Assembly (NCBI RefSeq): GCF_002362315.1
Contig: NZ_MTZV01000004.1
Location: 930,001 to 994,000, forward strand
DNA length: 64,000 nucleotides
Direction of reading: 5' to 3'
Source of the DNA: Paraburkholderia acidicola
GTDB lineage: Bacteria > Pseudomonadota > Gammaproteobacteria > Burkholderiales > Burkholderiaceae
A program made the translations under genes and the position numbers. Below, in pieces: positions 6,758-15,458 of the stretch (position 1 is its first letter; every line of letters starts with the position of its first letter). Under the pieces are notes generated by a model. It was not told the DNA's origin and made no database searches. It was given only the letters and a program-made list of their open reading frames with translations.

Positions 6758-9112
6758 ATGAACCACCGCACGTTGATTGCGCGCGCCAGCATGCTGCTGT
6801 TCGCTCAGGCACTATCCGCTCATGTTTTCGCCGCCGGCGCCTCCGCCGAACTCGCGGGCACCGTCACAGATGCGCAGGGACACGGCGTCGCTAACGCACA
6901 GGTATCGATTCAGGATGCCAGCGGGAATACAGTCGGCCATACGAGAACCGGCAACGACGGTCGCTTCGGTCTGCCCGGTGTCGGAGCTGGCACCTACTCG
7001 GCAACCATCGATGCAAAGGGCTTCAGCAGTACGACCAGCATTGCGACAGTCGAAGCCGGGCAGACGCCTCATCCGTTGAAGGTGGTGTTGAAGCAGGATG
7101 CCACGCTCGATGTCACTGTCAACGCGCAGCGTCTCGATCGTGCGCGCAACGGCTTGCTGCCGGAAGTCGGTGCCAGCGTCTACCGCATCACTCAGGCTGA
7201 CATCGCCACGCTGCCGCAGGGCGCCAACACGCCGCTCAACCAGGTGCTGCTGCAAGCACCCGGCGTCGCCAACGATTCCTACGGTCAGCTTCATGTACGC
7301 GGCGACCATGCAGACCTGCAATACCGGATCAATGGCATTGTCGTGCCGGAGCCGATCAGCGGATTTGGTCAGTCGTTCGATACGCGTATCGTCGATCAGG
7401 TGAGCCTGATTACCGGCGCGTTACCCGCACAGTACGGCTATCGCACGGCCGGCGTCGTCGACATCCGCACGAAATCTGGCGACACCGGCAACGGTGGATC
7501 GATCGATGTCTACGGCGGCAGCCGCCAGACATTGAAGACCAGCGCCGACGTCTTCGGCTCGCAGGGACCGTTCAGCTACTACTTCACGGGCTCGCTAGGC
7601 GTGAACAACCTCGGTATCGAGGCGCCCACCTCCGATGGCAGTCCGCTGCACGATCACACGCGGCAAGGCAACGGCTTCGGCTACATGTCGTACCTGATCA
7701 ATCCGCTCACACGCGTGAGCTTGATGTTCGGCACCGCGAGCAACCAGTTCCAGATTCCCAACACACCGAACCTGCCGACTCAATTCACGCTGGACGGCCG
7801 CACGTCGTTCAATTCAGCCGATCTCAACGAGACCCAGTCGGAGTTGAACAACTTCGCCGTACTCGCGTTGCAAGGCACGAACGGCGGTGCGCTCGACTAT
7901 CAGGTCGCGCTGTTCACACGGTACACGCGCACCCAGTTCAATCCCGATCCGATCGGCGATCTGATGTTCAATGGCGTGGCGTCGAAGGACTTCCACAGCA
8001 ACCGCGCGAACGGTGTGCAGGCGGATACGACCTGGCGTCTGAACGATACGCACACGGTGCGCGCGGGGCTTATGTTCCAGCAGGAACACGCCGCGTTCGA
8101 CGACAGCGTGTCTGTCTTCGCTACGAATGCCGACGGCGGGCAGCTATCCGGCGTGCCGTTCACGATCAACGATTCGAGCCACAAGACCGGCTACCTGTAT
8201 AGCGCCTACGTGCAGGATGAGTGGAAGCTGACGAGCCAGCTCACGCTGAACTACGGGCTGCGCTACGACCGCATGGACGAATACGTGCAGGCGAGCCAGT
8301 TGAGCCCGCGAATCGGGCTCGTGTATCAGCCGACCAATGCCACCACGATCCATGCGGGCTACTCGCGCTATTTCACGCCGCCCGCGTTCGAACTCGTGTC
8401 GGATTCGACGGTGAGTCTGTTCAACGGTACGACGAACCAGAGTCCGACGTCGCAGAACAGCCCGGTCAAGCCCGAGCGCAGTCACTATTTCGACATCGGC
8501 GTCACGCAGCGCCTCACGCCTGCCTTGACCGTCGGGCTCGACGCGTACTACAAAAAAGCATCGGACCTGCTCGACGAAGGGCAGTTCGGTTCGGCACTGA
8601 TCTACACGCCGTTCAATTATCAGTACGGTCATGTGTACGGGCTCGAATTCACCACGAGCTACCGGCAGGACAACGTCTCCGCCTATCTGAACATCGCGTA
8701 TAGCCGCGCGCAGGGCAAGAACATCGAGTCGGCGCAGTTCAACTTCGGGCAGGACGAACTGAACTTCATCGCGAGCAACTCGGTCTTTCTCGATCACGAT
8801 CAGCGCGTGACGGCGTCGTTCGGCGGTTCGTACACGCTTGGCCAGACCACGTTGACCGCTGACGGCATTGTAGGTAGCGGGCTGCGCAGCGGCTTTGCGA
8901 ACACCGACAAGCTGCCGTGGTACGCGCAGATCAATCTGGGTGTGATCCAGCATTTCAATGAACCGTACATCGGCAAAGTCGATGCGCGCCTCGTGCTTGT
9001 GAACGCATTCGGGCGCATATACCAGTTGCGCGACGGCTCCGGCATCGGTGTCGGTGCGCCGCAATACGGTCCGCAGCGCGCGATCTACGCGGGCATCACG
9101 AAACACTTCTGA
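6758..9112 (+). CDS. TonB-dependent outer-membrane receptor with carboxypeptidase-like N-terminal domain
   Basis: A 784-residue outer-membrane receptor. An N-terminal signal peptide ends near residue 25 (VFAAG). Residues 30-105 form a carboxypeptidase-regulatory-like domain (GTVTDAQGHGVANAQVSI). A plug domain follows at about 130-240 (TPLNQVLLQAPGV, LHVRGDHADLQYRING). The rest is a long beta-barrel ending in the aromatic terminal residue typical of BamA substrates (ITKHF). It heads an apparent operon with its own ExbB, ExbD and TonB 23 nt downstream. The Zur-like box in the promoter suggests zinc or a zinc chelate as ligand; this is inference, as no zinc-binding His cluster is obvious in the loops. 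Confidence 0.88.
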   Translation: MNHRTLIARASMLLFAQALSAHVFAAGASAELAGTVTDAQGHGVANAQVSIQDASGNTVGHTRTGNDGRFGLPGVGAGTYSATIDAKGFSSTTSIATVEAGQTPHPLKVVLKQDATLDVTVNAQRLDRARNGLLPEVGASVYRITQADIATLPQGANTPLNQVLLQAPGVANDSYGQLHVRGDHADLQYRINGIVVPEPISGFGQSFDTRIVDQVSLITGALPAQYGYRTAGVVDIRTKSGDTGNGGSIDVYGGSRQTLKTSADVFGSQGPFSYYFTGSLGVNNLGIEAPTSDGSPLHDHTRQGNGFGYMSYLINPLTRVSLMFGTASNQFQIPNTPNLPTQFTLDGRTSFNSADLNETQSELNNFAVLALQGTNGGALDYQVALFTRYTRTQFNPDPIGDLMFNGVASKDFHSNRANGVQADTTWRLNDTHTVRAGLMFQQEHAAFDDSVSVFATNADGGQLSGVPFTINDSSHKTGYLYSAYVQDEWKLTSQLTLNYGLRYDRMDEYVQASQLSPRIGLVYQPTNATTIHAGYSRYFTPPAFELVSDSTVSLFNGTTNQSPTSQNSPVKPERSHYFDIGVTQRLTPALTVGLDAYYKKASDLLDEGQFGSALIYTPFNYQYGHVYGLEFTTSYRQDNVSAYLNIAYSRAQGKNIESAQFNFGQDELNFIASNSVFLDHDQRVTASFGGSYTLGQTTLTADGIVGSGLRSGFANTDKLPWYAQINLGVIQHFNEPYIGKVDARLVLVNAFGRIYQLRDGSGIGVGAPQYGPQRAIYAGITKHF

Positions 9113-9135
9113 TACATCGCGCGCAAGGACTGACG

Positions 9136-9807
9136 ATGAATGACTGGACGAGTCTCGCCGATGCGTTGCGCCTCGGCGGCTGGGTGATCTATCCGTTGAC
9201 GCTGCTCGCCGTGCTCGCGCTGGCGATCGTGCTCGACCGCACGTATGCGTTGTGGCGTTTCGCGCGCATGCCTGAATCGAACGTGGCCGCCGATGTGGAT
9301 GCGGGTCATGCAGGCGATACCCGCATACCCCGCATCCACGACACGCTGCCACCGCAACACGCACTGCGTCGCATCGGCCGGCTGTTCGATGCCCGTGCGC
9401 CGCGCTGGCAAATCGAAGCGCGGGTTCAGACGGCTGCTACTGCAATCGAGCGCGACATGAGCCGCGGTCTCTGGCTGCTCGAAACGATCGTCACGGCGGC
9501 TCCACTGCTGGGGCTGCTTGGTACGATCGTCGGCATGATGCATTCGTTCCGGTTGATCGGTGGCGATGGTCTGGTCAATCCCGCCGGTGTTTCGGGCGGC
9601 GTCGCGCAGGCACTGATCGCGACTGCGATCGGCCTCGTCATCGCACTGCTCGCATTGTTCGCGTTCAACTATCTGTCGCGCCGCATCGACCGGTTGATGG
9701 ATGAGCTTGAATCGTTCTCGAACGAGTGCCTCGGCGAGATGCGTCTCGTGGAGGAGCGCGACACCGGTGTCCATCTGGCCGGACAACCGGGCTCGGTGCG
9801 GTCATGA
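9136..9807 (+). CDS. exbB: ExbB/MotA/TolQ-family proton channel protein
   Basis: A 223-residue inner-membrane protein with three hydrophobic segments: about residues 14-35, 115-140 and 155-180. The conserved MotA/TolQ/ExbB region is present (LETIVTAAPLLGLLGTIVGM, then GVAQALIATAIGLVIALLAL). With ExbD it would form the proton-driven motor energising the TonB protein encoded two genes downstream. It starts 23 nt after the receptor stop and overlaps the exbD start by 4 nt (ATGA), so the genes are translationally coupled. Confidence 0.88.
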   Translation: MNDWTSLADALRLGGWVIYPLTLLAVLALAIVLDRTYALWRFARMPESNVAADVDAGHAGDTRIPRIHDTLPPQHALRRIGRLFDARAPRWQIEARVQTAATAIERDMSRGLWLLETIVTAAPLLGLLGTIVGMMHSFRLIGGDGLVNPAGVSGGVAQALIATAIGLVIALLALFAFNYLSRRIDRLMDELESFSNECLGEMRLVEERDTGVHLAGQPGSVRS

Positions 9808-10202
9808 AGCTGCGTCGCACGCGCGCATCAAAGCGCGGTCGCATCGAGATCATTCCGATGATCGATGTGATGTTCTTTCTGCTTGCCACGTTCATGCTGA
9901 CGTCGCTGGCGATGCAGCGGCTCGACGCCGTGCGCGTCGATCTGCCGCAAGGCCGGGCGGAACAGATGTCCGCAGACGGACCGCTGACGCTCGCCGTCAC
10001 GCGCACCAACCAGATCTATATCAACCGTCAACCGGTGCGGCTCGACCAGGTGACCGAGGCGGTGGCGAAGCTGCTGCATCGCGACGGCAACGTCATCGTC
10101 GCCGCCGACGACACCGCATCGCACGGCATCGTCGTGCAGGCGATGCTCGCCGCGCGTCAGGCAGGCGCCGTGCATTTCCTCGTCGCCGTGCATCGTGAAT
10201 AG
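9804..10202 (+). CDS. exbD: ExbD/TolR-family biopolymer transport protein
   Basis: A 132-residue protein with one N-terminal transmembrane helix (about residues 15-35). The motor's essential acidic residue is in IIPMIDVMFFLLATFML (the Asp of MIDV). The periplasmic domain follows (LTLAVTRTNQIYIN ... GIVVQAMLAARQAGAV). The ATG at 9804 overlaps the exbB stop as ATGA; the frame is also open further upstream, but the start at MKLRRTR gives the standard family N-terminus. It is the partner of ExbB in the TonB energising complex. Confidence 0.88.
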   Translation: MKLRRTRASKRGRIEIIPMIDVMFFLLATFMLTSLAMQRLDAVRVDLPQGRAEQMSADGPLTLAVTRTNQIYINRQPVRLDQVTEAVAKLLHRDGNVIVAADDTASHGIVVQAMLAARQAGAVHFLVAVHRE

Positions 10203-10893
10203 CGGTATGCGGTACGTGCTTGCGGTGATGGACCAGTCGTGTGCGCGTTTTTCCGGTGCGTTCGTTGTTGCGGCAATCGTATGGACGTTGCTGTTGACGC
10301 GGATCGGTGGATGGCTCGGCGACGACGCGAAACCTGTCACGCCGCCACCCGCTCTGCAGATGCAACTGGTCGAACTGCCGCCGCCTCCATCGCCTCCGAC
10401 GCCATCGCCTGCGCCGTCTCCCGTTGAATCGCCGTCGCATACGACCGCGGCGCGTCCATCGCAGCCAGCGGTGCGCGAGCGTGCGGCGCCGCATCGTGCG
10501 CAGACGGAGGCGCCTGCGGAGCCTGCCCCATCGCCAGCGCCCGCGCCCGCCGCAGCAGCCACAGAGGCACCCACAGCGCATGCACCCAGCACCGCCACCG
10601 CTACCGATACTCCGAAACCAACCGGTTTCGCCGAAGCACGCCTGCTATCGCAACCATTGCCCGAACTACCCGACGATCTGCGCGAAGTCGCCTATCAGAC
10701 AGTAGCCATTGCGCGCTTCGCAGTTCACGTCGACGGCACCTGCGATGTGGAGTTGATCAAGCCGACACAGAATCCGCGCCTCAATCAGATTCTGCTCGAA
10801 GCACTACACAACTGGCGCTTCTTCCCTGCGCTAGACAACGGCCGTCCTGTCGAAAGTCATCGCGACGTGCGGGTGCATTTCAACGTGCAGTGA
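10195..10893 (+). CDS. tonB: TonB-family energy transducer
   Basis: A 232-residue protein with one N-terminal transmembrane helix (about 20-38), a Pro/Ala-rich periplasm-spanning segment (about 50-140) and a C-terminal TonB domain (about 150-232; AIARFAVHVDGTCDVELIKPT, LLEALHNWRFFPA). It would couple the ExbB-ExbD motor to the receptor in this operon. The GTG at 10195 overlaps the end of exbD by 8 nt; an ATG at 10207 is an alternative start. No clear Shine-Dalgarno is present, consistent with translational coupling. Confidence 0.85.
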   Translation: MNSGMRYVLAVMDQSCARFSGAFVVAAIVWTLLLTRIGGWLGDDAKPVTPPPALQMQLVELPPPPSPPTPSPAPSPVESPSHTTAARPSQPAVRERAAPHRAQTEAPAEPAPSPAPAPAAAATEAPTAHAPSTATATDTPKPTGFAEARLLSQPLPELPDDLREVAYQTVAIARFAVHVDGTCDVELIKPTQNPRLNQILLEALHNWRFFPALDNGRPVESHRDVRVHFNVQ

Positions 10894-11486
10894 TCGCGCG
10901 GGTATGGGCTTTGATAAGCCCGCGCAGCGATCTTGCAGAATTCCAGAGTCCGGCCGTTCGCTAAAAGCAGTACCCGACGACCAGACCCTGCGCTCGCAGG
11001 AATGCACACACCGGGCCGCAGTTTGCCGTGAGCGCGCAGGCTCCAGACGGCCGTGACGTCGAAAGGTGAGAATGTCCGATCTGGCATCGTGGGCGTTTTC
11101 TGCATGTCAGGCAGGTGAAAGATTCGCACCATTGCCAGATGGCCTGGACGCTGGCGTATACGGTCAGCACGCTGACGCAAGCTCATCTACGGTCGCAGAA
11201 TCCATGAGAACGCGTTGCCAAAGATAGACAGCAGGCGAGTTAGAACCCCCATCCGACATAGCGAATCGAAACACAATCGGAAATTCTTTGCCAGTTTGCG
11301 AAGCTCGCCTGGTGGCTCGCCAATCTGCGCGTTACTCTCTCGATGGAATCGCTAGATCCACGTCACGTCTCCTTGCTGAGCTTCGCCACTCAAGCGCGAC
11401 TATCTGGAGATAAAACCGATCAGTAGCGATTTTCCGGGTACCGTTGCGTCAATGCTCGACCCGGAATATCGCTGCGGAGAATGCTT
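10894..11486. other. Gene-poor stretch between tonB and the SET-domain gene
   Basis: About 590 bp without a gene I can support. Near its left end GGGCTT/AAGCCC (10906-10911 and 10916-10921, loop TGAT) forms a hairpin that may end the tonB operon, though it has no T-tract. A minus-strand frame of about 109 codons (10857-11186) overlaps the tonB end and has no recognisable domain. The right part just before 11487 must contain the promoter of the SET-domain gene, but no strong -35/-10 pair is evident. The stretch may be decayed DNA around an acquired gene. Confidence 0.4.
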
Positions 11487-12608
11487 ATGTCGACCCTCAC
11501 CTCATCTCCGATAACAGACGCCCGTGCCCTCGACCCAGACCTCACCGGGCTGGCGGAGACCGTCGCACAATACCGCTCCGCCGATGATCAGATGCACGCG
11601 CTGGAAGCGCAGGTACTACGGCAATTTACGGCAATCCATGAGACTCGCGACGTAACGGCGAAAAAGGACGCGTTCTGGTCGATGACCCGCGAGATGCTCC
11701 AGCAAAGTCAGCGGCTCATCTCTCAGGAGAGTTGGGCGGTACTCAATACGCTCGGCGGAAGCGATCTCTTCTGGAACCCGAGTTGGCCCTGGGTTGAGAA
11801 GGCGAGCAGCGAGATCGGACCGCCGTCGTTTGCCAGCCCCGAAGATTGCGATCCCACGGTGCGTGCGAGGCACGAACTGCGCCTGTTTAACCTGGTACTG
11901 GCCACGGTGGACCACGTCTTGTGGAGCATCGCGCCGAACGAATTCACCGATCCAAGGCGCAGTTACGATGTCGAGCTGGACGGAGCCTATCCATTCCGCT
12001 GGCTCGATGGCGAGCAGGCTGCGGTGACAATCGATGCGGATCCCGCTAACGATCTCAGTCAGGCTCAATCCGATCGGATCAAACCCTACGTCGATCCGGC
12101 GTCGTCCAACTCGGATCGCGCGAGTTTGTATGCTGCGAATCTCTATTGCAGGCCAATCATCGAAAGCGATTTGCTTCAGCCGCAGGAACGCGCACTGGTC
12201 GGTCAATGGGGCGTGTTTGCCAGACACCGCATTGCCGAAGGCACTTGCATCGGCGTCTATGGCGGTACGTTGCTGGACAGCGAGAGCCTGATCATGTTGT
12301 CGGACAAACGCTATCTCGCGAAGGTGACCGCTCCCGGTGGACCCGACTATTTCGTGAATGGGGAAAATATCCTGAGCCTCATGAACACGATGCTGCTGTT
12401 CGACGACACAGGACGAGCTGTCGCCCAGGATACCCGGCCTCATAACGTGCATGCGCAGTCGTTCAGGTGCCAGACAGCGAAGGGGATACCGCTTTCGCTC
12501 GTCGCTTTCTTCGCAGCGAATGAGATCGAAGCGGATGAAGAACTTCGATGGAACTACGGCTACGACGACGTCGCGCTGATCAGGCACGGGCTGCGCGATG
12601 TGACCTAG
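11487..12608 (+). CDS. SET-domain protein (lysine methyltransferase-like)
   Basis: A 373-residue protein whose C-terminal third (about 239-360) reads as a SET domain, the fold of protein-lysine methyltransferases using S-adenosylmethionine. The first motif is GQWGVFARHRIAEGTCIGVYGG (within 239-260). The pseudoknot region reads NGENILSLMNT in place of the classical RFINHSC. The end has FFAANEIEADEELRWNYGY, matching the ELxxDY-type motif (W355-Y359). Residues 1-235 show no known domain, no signal peptide and no membrane segment. The start at 11487 is favoured over 11481 because GGAG lies 7 nt before it. Similar bacterial proteins include secreted effectors acting on host histones (Legionella RomA/LegAS4, Burkholderia thailandensis BtSET); no secretion genes are nearby, so that role is inference. 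Confidence 0.7.
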   Translation: MSTLTSSPITDARALDPDLTGLAETVAQYRSADDQMHALEAQVLRQFTAIHETRDVTAKKDAFWSMTREMLQQSQRLISQESWAVLNTLGGSDLFWNPSWPWVEKASSEIGPPSFASPEDCDPTVRARHELRLFNLVLATVDHVLWSIAPNEFTDPRRSYDVELDGAYPFRWLDGEQAAVTIDADPANDLSQAQSDRIKPYVDPASSNSDRASLYAANLYCRPIIESDLLQPQERALVGQWGVFARHRIAEGTCIGVYGGTLLDSESLIMLSDKRYLAKVTAPGGPDYFVNGENILSLMNTMLLFDDTGRAVAQDTRPHNVHAQSFRCQTAKGIPLSLVAFFAANEIEADEELRWNYGYDDVALIRHGLRDVT

Positions 12609-12729
12609 CGATGTCTAGCTTTGGCATCTGATGGAACCGGCCACGATGCTACAGCTCTGATAGCATGACGCCACTGCGTCAACGACTGCTTTTCTTACCC
12701 CGCAACAACCCCTTCACGTAGATCGCAAC

Positions 12730-13656
12730 TTGAAATCACCACTACGCCCATCTCTTCTCCGACGATCGATCTTTACCCTGACTATCGCATCGTGCCTCAT
12801 CACCGCAACCGGAAGCACCGCCGCCGAGCCACCCTCTAACGTTCATGCTGTGTCATGGATCGTTGTCGATGGCGAATCAGGTCAGACGCTCGTCGAACAT
12901 GGCGCAGACAACGAGCGTCAACCGGCCTCGCTCACCAAGCTCATGACCGCCTACGTCGTGTTCGATGCTCTCAAGCACGGCACACTAAGCTGGGACGAAA
13001 AGCTACTGGTCAATGATGCCGACATCGACCATGTCGGAAACGATGAAGCAAGAATGTACCTGGTGCCAGGGCAACGAGTGCCGGTCAGGGAACTCGTCCA
13101 GGGCCTCATCGCCGCGTCTGCGAACGACGCCGCGTTAGTTCTCGCGAAGCGCATCGGCGGCTCGCCCGCGGGCTTCGAGCAGTTGATGAACGCGACGGCT
13201 CATCAGTTGGGAATGAATCACACCCACTACTCGACACCCTCTGGCATCACAACCGACGGCAACTACACAACGGCTCGCGACCTGTCCGTCCTCGCGTTGC
13301 GTCTCACGAAAGATTTCCCGGAGTACTACACCTTCTCGTCAGAACAGCACTTCGCTTATGGCAAGTTCCAGAAGCGAAACAAGAACTGGCTACTCGGCAA
13401 AGATCCGTCCGTCGATGGAATGAAGACGGGGCACACTCAGGCAGCGGGTTTCTGCATTGTCGCGACGGCAAAACGCAAACAGACGGCGCCGCCGATGATG
13501 CGGCGGGTGTTCGCCGTCGTGCTGGGTGCACCGACGGCGAACGACCGGATTGCGGGAGCGGGTAGCCTTCTGAACTACGGGTTCTCGGCATACCGCGACT
13601 ATCCCGTCACCGATAACGCCGGGGCCCGTGTCGTGACGCGCACGCCGCGGTCATAG
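12730..13656 (+). CDS. D-alanyl-D-alanine carboxypeptidase, S11 family, without C-terminal domain
   Basis: A 308-residue low-molecular-weight penicillin-binding protein of the DacA/DacC type, which trims the terminal D-Ala of peptidoglycan pentapeptides. All three active-site motifs are present: S67LTK70, S130AN132 and K232TG234. An N-terminal hydrophobic signal (about 12-31) ends near AA. At 308 residues it lacks the beta-rich C-terminal domain and membrane-anchor helix of PBP5-type enzymes (about 380-400 residues), so it is probably a soluble periplasmic enzyme like PBP7. The start is a TTG with no good ribosome-binding site; no better in-frame start precedes the signal peptide. Confidence 0.85.
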   Translation: MKSPLRPSLLRRSIFTLTIASCLITATGSTAAEPPSNVHAVSWIVVDGESGQTLVEHGADNERQPASLTKLMTAYVVFDALKHGTLSWDEKLLVNDADIDHVGNDEARMYLVPGQRVPVRELVQGLIAASANDAALVLAKRIGGSPAGFEQLMNATAHQLGMNHTHYSTPSGITTDGNYTTARDLSVLALRLTKDFPEYYTFSSEQHFAYGKFQKRNKNWLLGKDPSVDGMKTGHTQAAGFCIVATAKRKQTAPPMMRRVFAVVLGAPTANDRIAGAGSLLNYGFSAYRDYPVTDNAGARVVTRTPRS

Positions 13657-13727
13657 CGCGCTCCGGTCGGTCGATGTAGGAGCAATCGAAGTTCCTGGTC
13701 GTCGTTGATGACGTGCGTAATTCAACG

Positions 13728-15401
13728 TCAGACGGCGAGCAGCTTTTCGATCCCGACTTTGGGTGCCTCTACCTCACCAAACACGAACCCCTCAAAATCA
13801 CGCGCCAGAACGCCATCGCAGAAAGCCATATACGAGTCGAATCCCTCGAGATCCAGCAACACCACGCGCGGCTTACCTGGCACGTTGGCACCGACGTACC
13901 ATGAGTTGCTGCGATGAATCAGCGACCCTTCCGCGATGGCAAGAATCCGTGTGGTCCATGCAGCCTGGGCCGCGTGGGTCGGCTCGACGACCGGTCTGCG
14001 AGCACACCGCGCGCGTTCGACGAGCTTCGCGACCAGGTCGACCTGATGCTCGTCGCACGGAATCGCACTACTCAGCGATGCGGTACTACCCGGGCCCGCG
14101 ATATTGAACAGATTCGGAAAGTCGGCGCTCATTAAACCCAGATACGTCTGCGGTCCTTCCTGCCATGCGGTTCGCAAGGACTGACCATGCCGGCCGCGAA
14201 TATCGATGTTCAGCAAGGCCCCGGTGACCGCATCGAATCCCGTTGCAAACACGATCATGTCGAGTTCGATTTCGGCACCGCCTACGATAATGCCGCGTTC
14301 CATCATCGCCTCGATCGGCCCTTCCCGAAGATCGACGAGCGAGACGTTGTCGCGATTGAAGGTTTCGAAGTAACCGCTATCTGCGCACAGGCGCTTGGCG
14401 AGGATCGGATGATCGCGCGGAACAAGTTTGTCCGCGATGGCGGGATCGTTGATCTTCTCGCGAATCTTCGCGCGCACGAATTCCGATAACGTGGCGTTAG
14501 CTTCATCGTTTGTCAGTAGATCGCTGTAGGACGTGTAGTAACACAGCCCGCCTGCTTCCCAGCGCGCTTCATACTCACGCTGACGCTCATCGGCCGATAC
14601 CGACAGCGCCGAGCATTGAAGCGGCGGCCGGGGCTCGCCGCCCACGCAGACGAAACCGCCAAACGAGCGCCACTCCATGTCGCGCAACGCCGTGTAGTTC
14701 GCTTTCATGTGCTTCTCGTACGCAGCGTCCATCGGGCGATTGCGAAGCGGAATGCTGTAGTTCGGCGTGCGCTGGAAAACCGTCAGGTGGCTGGCCGATT
14801 GAGCGACGACTGGAACCAGCTGGATCGCCGACGAGCCGGTGCCAATCACGCCAACCCTTTTGCCGGCAAACTCGACCGCCTCATCTGGCCAGCGCGATGT
14901 AAAGTGGCTCTCGCCTGCGAAGCGCCCATATCCGGGGATGTCGGGTACCTTCGGCGCAGACAGGCAACCTGTTGCCATGACGCAAAAGCATGACTGGAAT
15001 GTTTCTCCCGTCTGTGTCCCGACCGTCCATTCAGCACGTGCTTCGTCAAATACGACTGAATCGATACGCGTATCGAGCTGGATGTGTTCATGGAGCCCAA
15101 AGCGTTGCGCGATATGATCGAGGTAGCGCAGCAGTTCAGGTTGCGAAGCGTAGCGTTCCGACCATTGCCATTCCTGCTGAAGTTCGTCGGAGAACGAGTA
15201 CGAGTACTCGAAGCTCTCGATGTCCACGCGAGCGCCGGGATAGCGGTTCCAATACCAGGTTCCACCGATACCGCCGGCCGCATCGAACAGCCGCGCGGTC
15301 AATCCGGCTTTCATGGCGCGATATAGCATGTACAGACCGGCAACACCCGCTCCAACGATGACCATGTCGTAGCGTTTATCTTCTTTAGCGATAGTCAGCA
15401 T
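13728..15401 (-). CDS. Flavin-containing (Baeyer-Villiger-type) monooxygenase
   Basis: A 557-residue FAD- and NADPH-dependent monooxygenase resembling class B enzymes that insert oxygen into ketones. The FAD-binding GxGxxG is G17AGVAG22, followed by the typical GGTWYWNRYPGARVDIES region. The NADPH-binding motif is G187TGSSA192. The Baeyer-Villiger fingerprint (FxGxxxHxxxW[PD]) is present as F161AGESHFTSRWP, with His one position early (166 instead of 167). It lies 57 nt downstream of an MFS transporter on the same strand, with a LysR regulator divergent from the pair. The substrate is unknown; the context suggests oxidation and export or detoxification of a ketone or aromatic compound. Confidence 0.82.
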   Translation of the reverse strand: MLTIAKEDKRYDMVIVGAGVAGLYMLYRAMKAGLTARLFDAAGGIGGTWYWNRYPGARVDIESFEYSYSFSDELQQEWQWSERYASQPELLRYLDHIAQRFGLHEHIQLDTRIDSVVFDEARAEWTVGTQTGETFQSCFCVMATGCLSAPKVPDIPGYGRFAGESHFTSRWPDEAVEFAGKRVGVIGTGSSAIQLVPVVAQSASHLTVFQRTPNYSIPLRNRPMDAAYEKHMKANYTALRDMEWRSFGGFVCVGGEPRPPLQCSALSVSADERQREYEARWEAGGLCYYTSYSDLLTNDEANATLSEFVRAKIREKINDPAIADKLVPRDHPILAKRLCADSGYFETFNRDNVSLVDLREGPIEAMMERGIIVGGAEIELDMIVFATGFDAVTGALLNIDIRGRHGQSLRTAWQEGPQTYLGLMSADFPNLFNIAGPGSTASLSSAIPCDEHQVDLVAKLVERARCARRPVVEPTHAAQAAWTTRILAIAEGSLIHRSNSWYVGANVPGKPRVVLLDLEGFDSYMAFCDGVLARDFEGFVFGEVEAPKVGIEKLLAV

Positions 15402-15458
15402 GTTGATCCTTCAATGTTGAGAGGCGAGAGACGAGCGGCACGTCGCAACCGCCCAAGG

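Noticed and set aside
10857..11186. 109-codon minus-strand frame after tonB
   Set aside because: It overlaps the 3' end of tonB, has no ribosome-binding site or domain, and a competing frame of similar length exists on the same strand.
11281..11486. Search for a type III secretion regulator box (TTCG-N16-TTCG) before the SET-domain gene
   Set aside because: Only single TTCG sequences occur, not at the required spacing, and no secretion genes are in the window.
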